Positions 47,434-57,320 of a stretch of DNA of 64,000 nucleotides are shown piece after piece. Origin of the DNA: Adiantum capillus-veneris (taxonomy: Eukaryota > Streptophyta > Polypodiopsida > Polypodiales > Pteridaceae); assembly GCA_014529385.2 (NCBI GenBank), contig CM043952.1, forward strand, positions 66,787,870-66,851,869, given 5' to 3'. The notes under the pieces were generated by a model. The model worked only from the letters and a program-made list of their open reading frames with translations. It made no database searches and was not told the origin of the DNA. The position numbers were made by a program, and so were the translations under genes. Position 1 is the stretch's first letter. The number at the start of each line of letters is the position of its first letter.

Positions 47434-50400
47434 ATGGCTCGTACACCATCTAAACGTGGCAGGACAGGTATCTCTCAAAGTAAGTTCAAATACATTAAGC
47501 TATTTGTTTTCTTTTCTTTTGTCTCATCATACTCACTAAACTATTTGTATTATTATTGTTTTTTGCTTGTAGGAGTAGGATACACAATAAGATCTGGCAC
47601 TACAGGGCATAGGGCCAATGCACGATCTTCCATTGCTTCTTCCAATGTCCATCGAAATAAAGATATTTTGGGTGATGTGTATGAAGAAGAGGATATATTG
47701 AGTGATGTTCATGAAGAAGAGGTGTTCATAGATATTCATTCTACACAAGGTGAATTGGTGGCTCACAGTGTGTCTGAAGCAACAACAATTGTTGCTAAAC
47801 CTCCCGATCATCCAACAGTATTTGGAAAGGATGTTCATGGTCGAATATTAGAGGAGATTGTAGAGGGTTTTATTGTAAAGAGAGGTGGGGAAACTGCTCG
47901 AATTCCTCTTTGTAGATTGATGGAAAATGAAGCCATTAGAGCGGTGGGTCCAGGCACTGAGGGCTTGGTGAAAAGGTTTGAGATGTCTGGATACAGTGTG
48001 CTTGGAGCTCCATTTCTTGTGTCATTTAAGAAGCCAGGCCATGATCAACATTATGTTTCCGACTTAGACAAAGATGAATGGGGGCCTATTTGGCGAGAAA
48101 TAAGCGATGATTTTGATAATTCCCTTCCCCTTGAGTGGGAAGACTTAAGGGGAAAAAATTTATCGTTTGGGATGGTAATCACCGTTTGAAAACTTGGATG
48201 CGCTTAATAGAAACACGTAAGTGATTTCTTTTTTGTTTAATGTAAAGTTGACTTGTATTACTCTATGCTTTCTAATTTTCTTTTTTGTTGTTGTAGAATT
48301 TTCAATGATAAAGTGGAGACATTGTTCTGTGAAATGTCAATTTGTCTTTGTTGATAGAAGTGCAGAGGGGGATCAGCTTATGCTAGCTTTGCGCTCTCAA
48401 AATGAGTAAGCACATTTGTTGTTTTGAACGTTATTGCTATTACTTTATCGATGTCATTCTACTACCATTTAATTTAAGATATTGTGGTTTAGGATTGGTA
48501 GAACCAATGTGAGCACAAATTTTGGGCAGGAGATCTTCTTGTTCCAAAAACTGGCTGTGGCAAGCAAAGATTCTTTAATGAAGGACTTTCCCCAAGATTG
48601 GATTCGATGGATAGAGGTAGAGCTTGCTTGTGAGAAGAAGGCATCTAAAGGGAGTTGGTACAACGCTCCTACTCTTTTATTAGCAATGCTCATATGGAAG
48701 GTAAATTTTTTTGCCTTAAAGTACACTTTTTATGTAATTTCTAAAGCTTGACATTATTTTGTAAAATCTTACTTTTTTTTTCATTTGCTCTACAAAAGGA
48801 AGACTTTGACTTGTCTCTTATCAAAGAGATGCAAGAGATCAATGATCCCTCGATTTCACTGCCAGAAAAGGAAATGGTTGCTCGAGGAAGAATAGAAAAA
48901 ATATTCAAAGAAAGAGCTTATAAGGTAAACACTTTCTCTTCTCCCCGTTTATGTTTGAATTTCTACTAAATTGTAAGTTGACATGTCATTTGAATTTGAT
49001 ATATTTGATTGAAAAATTGATTTGATTTGATCTCGTGCTAATATAACATAGATGTTGGCCATTGCCAACCCCGCCAATGGCCAAGGGTTCTTCTCTTTAT
49101 TATTTAACTTCAATTGGATAAGAGAAAAGGATCAAGTGGGCCTTACAAGAGACAAAGTGCACTCTTTGGCAACTTCTAAAATATCACCAGAGAGGTAATA
49201 ATTTTTGGATAAAAAATACACATGAAATCATCAAATGAATCAATGCATTTATGGTTTGTTTATTGTTTTCTCTATAGGAAAAAGAAAATATTGCACTCTT
49301 TGATGCATTGCCGTGTAGATGATGTTACTTCTGAGCGTTATATTAGTGCAATGAAATTTAGAATGTACTTGCGTAAAGAGTGGTATTGGGGAAGTATCTT
49401 GAAGCAATGCTTGAGGATCAAAGGGAAAATGATTGAAGAAATGCCGGAGGGCTTTGAAGCATGGTTTCATCACCAATTGAGGGACCACATTGATAAAGCT
49501 TTTGTGGAGCTTTGGAGTAAGCTCAACACAAAAGAGTCGGATGAAAAAATTCCAGAGCTTATGGAATCTTCAAGGAGAGTATTATTCAGGTAATACAATT
49601 GATATCTTTATGGTTGTCATTCTATTTTTTACTTAGAGTTTGTATAATAAATAAGTCACTTAGGAAAGGAGCTCAAATAAAGTTAACTGCATTTTATGTA
49701 GATGGCTAATTCAGCTTTACGATCAAACTTTGTTGGAGAAGTTGCCAATTGCTGTTGAAAGTTGGAGGGACCTCTCTTGTGAGGAGTGTATGTATCCACT
49801 ATGGATGAGAGATTATGGTTTGATTGCTTGGGAAATTGAGTATTGCCCTTGGTGGCTAGATTACACTCGAGGCACCTACCCATGTGATGAAGGGAACTTA
49901 TATAAAGGTTATTTTTGGCATTTATAAAAAATAAAAAATTGTTAAAGTGCTCATACTATTTAGATTATGTTTGTGAGAAATATATTTTTGTTTGCTTTAG
50001 AGCACGTTCTTGAAAGAAATGAAAATGGTATTGGGGAGATTGGCTCAGCTTCCAAGAAAGCCACCTCTTCGAAAAGAGTAAACAATAGTACAATCTCCTC
50101 TATAAAGAAACGATTGGATTTTGTTAGATCCAAGAAGCCCAATAAGTCTCCCAAAAAGAACCAAAAAGGTGCTCAAGGCTCCACAGGTAAACTTGCTTGT
50201 ATAGATATCTAGCTGTCACTTTCTTTCTACTCAACAATTCTTGATGAAATATTTTATTTTCTGATTATGCAGTGCCTTCCATAGATTGTGATGTGAACGT
50301 TATTGGGAACATGCTAGATGTTTACAAAATTTCTCTCGATGATGAGAAATGGTAAACACATGTGAAAAGAAAGACTAACTATGTGTGGTGTGTGTTGTGA

Positions 50401-51450
50401 ATGTTTGAAATACATTTATTTGATCGTATGCAGGATCTTGGATTTTCTTCATTCATCCCATGTTGATGGGGAAAAGAGCAATGAAGTGGCCTCTCTTTTG
50501 TTTGCAGATTTTCCAACAAACTTTAAAGTTGAAAATTTTTCAGAGAACGAGGTATGCATCCTTCAAAACCATAATGGACAGTCTATGATAGTTTTGGAAC
50601 TTTAATTAAATTAACGATGCGTATTATGCAGGTCCCTCCATGGAATCAATTCTCTCAAAAATTAAGTAAGAAAGTGGCCGTAATAGCTTCAAAGTATGTG
50701 GCAGACAATGGGTGGTACATCACCCTAAGCTCCACTGATCACTTTGGCATTGTGTCTAGCCATGCCATCGAGATGGGATTCAAAATGATGCACACCATCC
50801 TTATTTTGATCCCCGATGGTTATGTGCGAAAGACCATTGAGATTGAGAGAGTAAGTAAATTTATTTGTTGATTGAGAAGCATGCTTGTAGTTTTCTTCAA
50901 TTAGATCACATTCTAGTTGTAATTTGTAGGTGGAAACACTATTGCTAGGATTGTTTTATCGTAAGGGTCAACGTCCTATCTACGATCGACGAGATGGAGA
51001 GAGCGTGGACAAAAACTCTTTCGATGCCAAGTCCGAATACTGGTGGAGCGCATCGACGGAGAGTACATTGGAGGACACGCTCTTAGAGGTGCCGCCGAGC
51101 GTAGCCTTGACTTCTTTCGGTAAGAATATATGCTTCCTACTATGCGTTATTGGACTATGTTACATAAAGTAAAAATACGCATATTTTTTGCTTTTTTTAG
51201 CTGGCTTGTGCGGACATTTACTGCGGAGCACACCTACATTGTTGATATGTTTTCTGGATGTGGTGGCTTGGGCAATGTTTGCGTTGAGTTGTCTAGACAC
51301 TGTCTCTGCATAGATAGTGATCCAGAGGTATTCCATCAACATCTTTCACGCTTCAAGGCTCCATGTGTACGTGCTATTTCAGCAGTTGATGCAGATAGTG
51401 ATGAGGGGACTGATTGGCAACAATATGAGCCCGGATCACATTGCCCTTGA
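47434..51450 (+). CDS. ParB-like domain plus permuted N4/N6-amino DNA methyltransferase-like protein (14 exons)
   Basis: Exons by GT-AG and frame: 47434-47479, 47573-48216, 48297-48405, 48493-48700, 48799-48924, 49052-49194, 49278-49589, 49702-49907, 50001-50186, 50273-50351, 50434-50551, 50631-50850, 50930-51119, 51201-51450. The first exons hold a ParB/Srx-like domain: ARIPLCRLMENEAIR, then KFIVWDGNHRLKTW (the GxHR motif). A long middle part is unrecognised (WNAP-like, DYGLIAWEIEYCPWW), with a Lys-rich linker. The C-terminus follows the order of beta-class amino-MTases: LLFADFPTNF in the place of motif IV (DPPY, here degenerate), WYITLSSTDHFG, HAIEMGF, ETLLLGLFYRKG, and finally VDMFSGCGGLGNVCVEL..CLCIDSDPEVF as motif I. 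A one-base frame slip in an A-run near 48158 and a phase mismatch at exon 14 suggest this copy is slightly damaged. Start chosen as the first ATG after the duplicated block. Confidence 0.7.
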
Positions 51451-52990
51451 TTGACATCAACATTGGTATTATCTATCATTTTTTCTAGTTTGTGATTTTT
51501 ATGGAACGATGTGTGACCATGGTGTTTGGGTGCCACTTTTTTGGTATTACTGAAGACATGTTGTTGGTGTTGATCGTCCTTATCAATTCAGCCATGATTT
51601 CATATTTATTATACTAGATAGAAGTTTGTTGAGAGCTTTGGATTTACCAAAGTAATATACCAACATATGCTTTTTTGCTTATGTTATTTCTTCTTCCCGT
51701 GAGCATTCGTTGCTGCACGGAAGCAAGTATGGAATGGGAATTTTTTTAGTTTGAATTTTCATACCGTTATGCTACCGAAATTTTGATTGCTTATCAATAT
51801 CATCATGCTTTTTGTTCATGTTTGAAAACATAATTATGATTTCACGTATACAGAAAAGTTAGTCAAGCTTCACGGAAGCAAGTATGGAATGGAAAATTTT
51901 GTTGTTTGTATTTTCGCGCCGTTATGCTGTCGAAATTTTGATTGCTTGTGAATATAATCATGCTTTTTGTTCATGTTTAGAAACATAATCATGGTTTCAT
52001 GTATACACAAAAGTTAGGCAAGCTTCACGGAAGCAAGTATAGAATAGGAAAGCTTAACAAAAGTTAGGCAAGCTTTCACAGAAGCAAGTATGGAATGGTT
52101 TTATTTTTATTTTTCACATTGTTATGCTGTCAAAATTTCATTTGCTTGTCAGTATTTCTTTACACTGTCGGTCTAAGAATATATATAGTTTTATATATAA
52201 TATTTATATTATATATATAATATCTTTTTATTTATTTATTTATATGTGTGTGTTTATGTACGTAAGGAGATCTTCAACTCGGTAAAGTGTTTTTAAGTAC
52301 TTGTTTATACAATATATATAGTTATTTATACGTGTGTGTTTATGTATGTATGCAGTTCTTCAACTCAGTAAAGTGTTCTTAATTACTATTTTATATGCAA
52401 GAGTCTATGCGTGTTTCATTACTTTGAGGTCTTCGCCCAAACAAGTACAACCATCAATATTTTTTAGATTCCTAGTTTCAAATTGGCTTATTAAGCATTC
52501 ATCCTTGTTTGCAACAACACCTACATGGACAGGAAAGTATATTCTACTAAAAGTAGGGTAAATACTAAAGACATGCTCATCTTTTTCTTGCATTATATAA
52601 AAAATTCACATAGATTTTCTTTACATTTTTGGCTTTCAAACAGCTTGTAGTTACATTTGACGGTTTAGTTTAGCTACAAGATATCAACAATACCCTAAAT
52701 TATGACAGATCTTGAAGATGTGTTAGTAGACCAGGCCGATTAAAAGTATCACACTACTTCAATAATAATAAGTCACACAGAGACATATGAATTATTCTCG
52801 CCAAGGCACTGAAGAGTGGAACACCATCATATAGTTAAAATAAGCATCATATAATTAAAATAAGTTGTTTACATGATTACGTAGGAAATCAAACCTGCAC
52901 ACACACACACACACAGTACAACTTGCATCACACTAGTACAATTTATCATGTGCTAGTGCATATTTATATAACTATATTATTTAGTGCATA
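51451..52990. repeat. Downstream repeats of the CCGTTATGCTGyCGAAATTT motif; otherwise AT-rich
   Basis: Three diverged tandem units of about 150-200 bp start with CACGGAAGCAAGTATGGAATGG and include CCGTTATGCTACCGAAATTT (51764-51783), GCCGTTATGCTGTCGAAATTT (51918-51938) and TTGTTATGCTGTCAAAATTT (52119-52138). The same unit precedes the ParB-MTase gene (46741-46835 and 47304-47398: GCCATGAGCAAGTTGAGAATGG...). The gene is thus bracketed by one repeat family. From 52150 to 52990 I see only AT-rich DNA. Confidence 0.8.
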
Positions 52991-53007
52991 ATTATTTAAA
53001 TCTTGCC

Positions 53008-53364
53008 TCAATCTTCTACCACATTAGAGCCAGAGATGTCGACCAGGTTGATTGTGCGTTTGCAGACAAGCAAATGGTCAATCTCCGCCTGTAAAGCGGC
53101 CCTTCGAGAGCTATCTATGTACCCCCATGTCTCCCACTTGCCCAGAGCTTCTCGCATTGTCTCAAAGCCATCATTGAGTTCCTGGTCTCCGGTGTTGCGA
53201 GCGCGATTAAGGTGGTTGAACATCCGGATCGCCTTGTTTGTGTCATGCTCTCTTTGTGTAAACGTCTTCTTTTCTTCAAGGGGTGCGTTGGGGGGGAGTT
53301 TGTGAAGCTCTTCATGGATTTTTGCAACTACCTCATTACCAGTACTAGCATATCCTATAGGCAT
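53008..53364 (-). CDS. Possible third gene of the element: 118-codon charged protein, unknown
   Basis: Minus-strand frame starting MPIGYASTGNEVVAKIHEEL and ending DISGSNVVED. It is hydrophilic, with likely helices (EEKKTFTQREHDTNKAIRMF, FETMREALGKWETWGYIDSSRRAAL) and a GC content above its AT-rich surroundings, which argues for real coding. I do not recognise a family. It may be a complete small gene of the 15.5-kb element or one exon of a larger one; no flanking exon was found. Confidence 0.45.
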   Translation of the reverse strand: MPIGYASTGNEVVAKIHEELHKLPPNAPLEEKKTFTQREHDTNKAIRMFNHLNRARNTGDQELNDGFETMREALGKWETWGYIDSSRRAALQAEIDHLLVCKRTINLVDISGSNVVED

Positions 53365-53639
53365 TGTATAAGTACAGGGAAAATGAAAAAATCTCTCTTA
53401 ATTAGCACCTCCGATTCACTTGTGCAGCATATGGTGCTTGCCTTGTAACATTTACATATAGGCTAAAGCACCATGCTCTCAAAAAGCATTGATAGTGATG
53501 GAAGAGTGGCATGTGTTAGTGACATGAGGGGTCCCACGCAGCATATGCTAACTGCTAAATTGGAACGTGCAATAATATATGCATGATTTGTCAATATGAA
53601 TATTATAATCGTCTACTACTCCACCACTAACTTTTAAAG

Positions 53640-53850
53640 TGGGGTGTGCAATAAAATATGCATGATTTGTCACTACGATTATTATTCCCCTATAAGATTT
53701 ATAAGCATCTAAAAGTGCAATGAGTAGACAACACTAACTGCCTCTCTAAGGGCTCGGGAAACACTATGATTATTATTCTTCTATGAATACTATAGGCATA
53801 TAATAGTGCAATGAGTAACCACCACAAACTGCCTCTCTAAGGGCTCGGAA
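53640..53850. repeat. Tandem ~90-bp repeat, two units
   Basis: GATTATTATTC...AAAGTGCAATGAGTA...AACTGCCTCTCTAAGGGCTCGGGAAA occurs twice (about 53678-53765 and 53767-53855), with CATGATTTGTCA words just upstream (53580 and 53660). Non-coding. Confidence 0.8.
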
Positions 53851-53902
53851 AACATTATTTATGGACCCGGATTTGGAACCTTTTCACACGCATATGAACA
53901 AG

Positions 53903-53907
<5 letters not shown>

Positions 53908-53998
<91 letters not shown>

Positions 53999-54220
53999 AG
54001 TAGAAAACGTGCACACAACCTCCTTCTTCACAACAAAACTCCACTTTCATCTCAATTAAAATGTGGGATATTTATAAAATATATAAATAAACCAACACAT
54101 AAACAATTCTATACCAAGATACTAAATGAAATAATTTGAACCGGCTTGAGAACCTTCTTGCCCAAACTTGAGCCGGACTTTTTTCATTTTGAACCTATCT
54201 TTCCTCTCTCCCCCTCATCT

Positions 54221-54299
<79 letters not shown>

Positions 54300-54539
54300 G
54301 AGTAGAAAATGTGCACACAACCTCCTTCTTCACAACAAAACTCCACTTTTACTTAACTCCACTTTCATCTCAATTAAAATGGAGGATATTTATAAAATAT
54401 ATACATTAAACCAACACATAAACAATTCTATACCAAGTTACTAAATGAAATAATTTGAACCGGCTTGAGAACCTTCTTGCCCAAACTTTAGCCGGACTTT
54501 TTTCATTTTGAACCTATCTTTCCTCTCTCCCCCTCATCT

Positions 54540-54591
<52 letters not shown>

Positions 54592-54592
54592 G
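53908..54592. repeat. ~310-bp tandem duplication with CT/CA tracts
   Basis: Unit: (CT)n(CA)n - GTGAGTAGAAAA-GTGCACACAACC - CTCCACTTTCATCTCAATTAAAATG - AACCGGCTTGAGAACCTTCTTGCC - TTTCATTTTGAACC - (CT)n. The first unit runs from 53908 to about 54240 and the second from 54220 to 54592; the second has a short internal repeat of CTCCACTTT. The dinucleotide tracts probably mediated the duplication by slippage or unequal exchange. Confidence 0.85.
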
Positions 54593-55992
54593 TCGGTACT
54601 CTCACAGCCCGATCCTATCTCTATTTCACAAGTATGTTTTTCTCTCTCCGTCTAATCCTTCTTCTCTCTCCTTCCCTCGGTACTTATTTAACATACCACA
54701 ACGCCACCTTAGAGAGCATACATATGACTGGAATCCATGCTTCTATAAACTCGAAAAAGCATCACCTGTAGCAAAAACACACGAATTGATTAACTCGCAA
54801 ATAAAATTAACCCATAGTTCAATAACTACTTCTTATGGAAAAAATGAGAAACTTGTAATTTTTCTCATCCCTTGGTCATTACAAGACTCCAAAGTTGATG
54901 GACCAGTGCATTTTGCCCAAAACAGTAATTTCTTACGATTGATTGCATATAAATAAGAGTGGGGATTTTTGTAGGACATGAGATAAAATACCCCGTTAAC
55001 TTCAATGGGTTGGTGACCAAAACATATGGTTGCTTTTACCTCACTAACTTTTTTTTGGGCAAAAAAAAAGGTACAAAAAAGTTACATTTTTGCCATTCTG
55101 CGGACCTATCATCAAAGTTCCTATAGTCACACTCAATACAGATACTATATACATGTTTTCTTAGTTCCCTTGGGGCCTTTGGATTCAAAAGGATCCATGG
55201 AGCATGTCAAAAGGATAATGAATCTCTTACAACTGGAACCTTGGGGGCAATGATAAAGTGCTAAACGCAGCAAACATGAAAAAACTGGGTTTAGCATTAT
55301 GACCTCTAGAAACCCATAGAAACTACTCAATATCTAGCCAAGTTTGTAGTCTATGATTAGATATGGCTACTACCTACAAAATACACACAATTGGCCTAAG
55401 ATACTAGCAATATTGAGAAAGTTATACTTGCTACTCTAAAATGTATTGTATTCTTCAGCAATCAAAAAACTCAACAATCATCATATACTATGCTATATAG
55501 CATATTAGGTCCCCCAAAACTCAAGGAAGATTAGCTTTATGTTATACATTACACTTACACAATCAAAATTGAATTTGGATATCAAGAAAGCCACCAAAAA
55601 AATAATAAAAGTGCTAATTTTGGCCAAAAAACAGGATTATGCAATTCTTGTAAATTGGTCATAACTTTCAATTTTAACACCTAGCTCTCCCTACAAGAAT
55701 CAAAACATGTTGAGAACTATGAAGGCCTAACCTCTAGCCATCTAAATCTCACAAACATGAAGTTTAGAATGGTATAGTTGCCAAAAATTGAAAAAAAGCC
55801 AAAAACAGGACGCGTTTTTTCATACAGTTTAGGTTCAAAAATGTTGTGCAAGAGTAAGGTTAATGGTGAGATCGATACTCAAAAAAAAATGCTAAGTTTT
55901 TTTCAGCTCATAAGGCAACTTTGTGGATATATAGCACCTAGAAATTCATTTTCATACTCTTCAAATAATTCAAGAAAAATGGTCACTTAACA
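54593..55992. other. Non-coding right arm of the 15.5-kb element
   Basis: AT-rich, no convincing frame. It has no similarity that I can see to the left arm except within the last ~50 bp (TIR and palindromes). Confidence 0.5.
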
Positions 55993-56042
55993 GGACACAA
56001 AAGTGTCCAAGGACATAAAAGTGTCATGTTACCATTCTAGTG
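55993..56042 (-). repeat. Right terminal inverted repeat and subterminal palindromes of the 15.5-kb element
   Basis: GGACACAAAAGTGTCC (a perfect GGACAC/GTGTCC stem), a second partial unit GGACATAAAAGTGTCA, and then GTTACCATTCTAGTG, the inverted partner of the left end. TAA (56043-56045) repeats the three bases before the left end. Confidence 0.85.
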
Positions 56043-56045
56043 TAA

Positions 56046-57177
56046 GAGAGCTATGGGTGTGAGAGGGGAGGGTAATGGTGAGTAGGGTGAGAGAAACAAT
56101 GGAAGATGCAGGTTTGACTAAGGGATGGAGAGGAATGAGTGTGTGTGTGTGTGTGTGTGTGGAAGTGTGAAAAGAAGTGAAAGAAGACTAGGGGTGACTT
56201 GTGAGATAAAGTGGGCAGACTAGGGTCCACCATAAAATTCATATCTCACCAATGATAGCTCCAAAACTTATGCAAAAAATTGGGGTGATTAGTCAGCTTG
56301 TGTGCTACATTTTTTTTGTTGGTCACTTTTTCAAATTCCAAGCGGAGATAGGCACCAAAAATCTCACCAAAAAGCCTATTTTTTGTGCCTACAAAAGTTT
56401 TTTAGTGGCCCTCTCCTTTGTTGAATTTGCACAATTAATCCAAGAGAGCCCCAAATTTGTCATATCACAATACAAAGCATCCAAATTATCTTTACACATG
56501 CATGGAGGAGGATTATTGGTGAATAAATAAATGTATACATGGCGGGACTAGTGTTGTATAGACTATTCCTAGATTGTAGCTCAATGAGCACATGGTGTTA
56601 CAATAATGAGTACATAATGAAAATATAAAGAAAAATAATGGATATGAAAAAAGATACTGGAATCATATGGTATGGTCCTTCTTTTGTATTATTTTGGGTG
56701 AAAGAGGAAACAGGTGACTAAGGGAGTAGGAGCGGGTTTTTTTATTTTCACAAGGGTGAGGATAAAAATGTGGAGGTGATTTGTATAAAAGAAAAAAAAA
56801 ATTGGGATTAGAGAATATACACATTGGAAAAAAATATATACTTATGGTGCAAGAGGATAAAAGAAGGCATGCATAGACTAATAAAAAACACACCTAGGTA
56901 TAAATATTTAAATAAAATAACAAAATAACAATAAAAAATCCATAGATACAATAAAATATTTACACACAAAGAGGCCATAATATAATTTTATTTTTATTTT
57001 TTTATGGATCAACTAGCCTAGTGACTTGAGGGTTTTGAAGGAGATATGGGAAAAGTCCCCTAACTCACACACACCTATGCACAGTGAAAGGGTGAGGATA
57101 ACCATCGTGTTTTAGTGATTTTGGTAGGGTGTGGTAGCTCACTATGGCAATTTTGAATAGCCAAAAAATGGCTATCA
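56046..57177 (-). mobile_element. LTR copy 1 (minus orientation), second part
   Basis: Continuation of 39090-40545 after the transposon: GAGGGATGGAGAGG..., AGACTAGGGGTGA, GGGTCCACCATAAAATT, CAAAAATCTCACCAAAAA, matching the LTR copy at 63730-64000. It ends at 57177 with GGCTATCA, which is TGATAGCC on the minus strand. The total LTR length without the insertion is about 2.6 kb. Confidence 0.75.
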
Positions 57178-57320
57178 TTAGCCCTCCCCCAAGATGATAG
57201 TATATTCATATACCATCATAAAGCATCTTTTTCAAAGAGGGTGCTTCTGAGTCCTTGACAAGATTTTCATTGTTTGGCCCCTTGGCATTTTGGCGTGGGC
57301 TACACTCATGCTTCATGTAG
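57178..57320. other. Spacer between two head-to-head LTRs
   Basis: About 143 bp between the TGATAGCC starts of LTR copies 1 and 2. Contains a small inverted repeat (GATGATAGTATATTCATATACCATC, partial). No gene. Confidence 0.6.

Larger units (their letters stand above)
40546..56042. mobile_element. 15.5-kb DNA transposon with CACTAG termini, SWIM transposase and ParB-methyltransferase gene
   Basis: Left end CACTAGAATGCTAAC (40546-40560) and right end the inverted GTTACCATTCTAGTG (56028-56042): 15-bp inverted repeats with one mismatch. The target duplication TAA lies at 40543-40545 and 56043-56045. Both ends carry the palindromic motif GGACAyAAAAGTGTCC (left at 40568-40583, right at 55993-56008, with a partial second copy at 56011-56026). 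The flanks on either side belong to one LTR, whose other copy (62316-64000) lacks the insertion. Inside are two divergent multi-exon genes: a DDE/SWIM transposase-like gene (45061-41557, minus) and a ParB-MTase-like gene (47434-51450, plus), with a microsatellite-rich region and a long hairpin between them. A CACTA-like end and a 3-bp TSD suggest kinship with CACTA/CMC, but the transposase is not Tnp2-like. I do not recognise the family. Confidence 0.85.

Noticed and set aside
51201-51450. FSGCGG motif taken as motif I of a C5-cytosine methyltransferase
   Set aside because: It stands at the C-terminus with no PCQ or ENV motif after it; the upstream order of motifs fits a permuted amino-MTase better.
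40546-56042. Calling the 15.5-kb element a standard En/Spm CACTA
   Set aside because: Ends and TSD fit, but there is no Tnp2-like or TNPA-like gene; the transposase has a SWIM finger and a MULE-like core.
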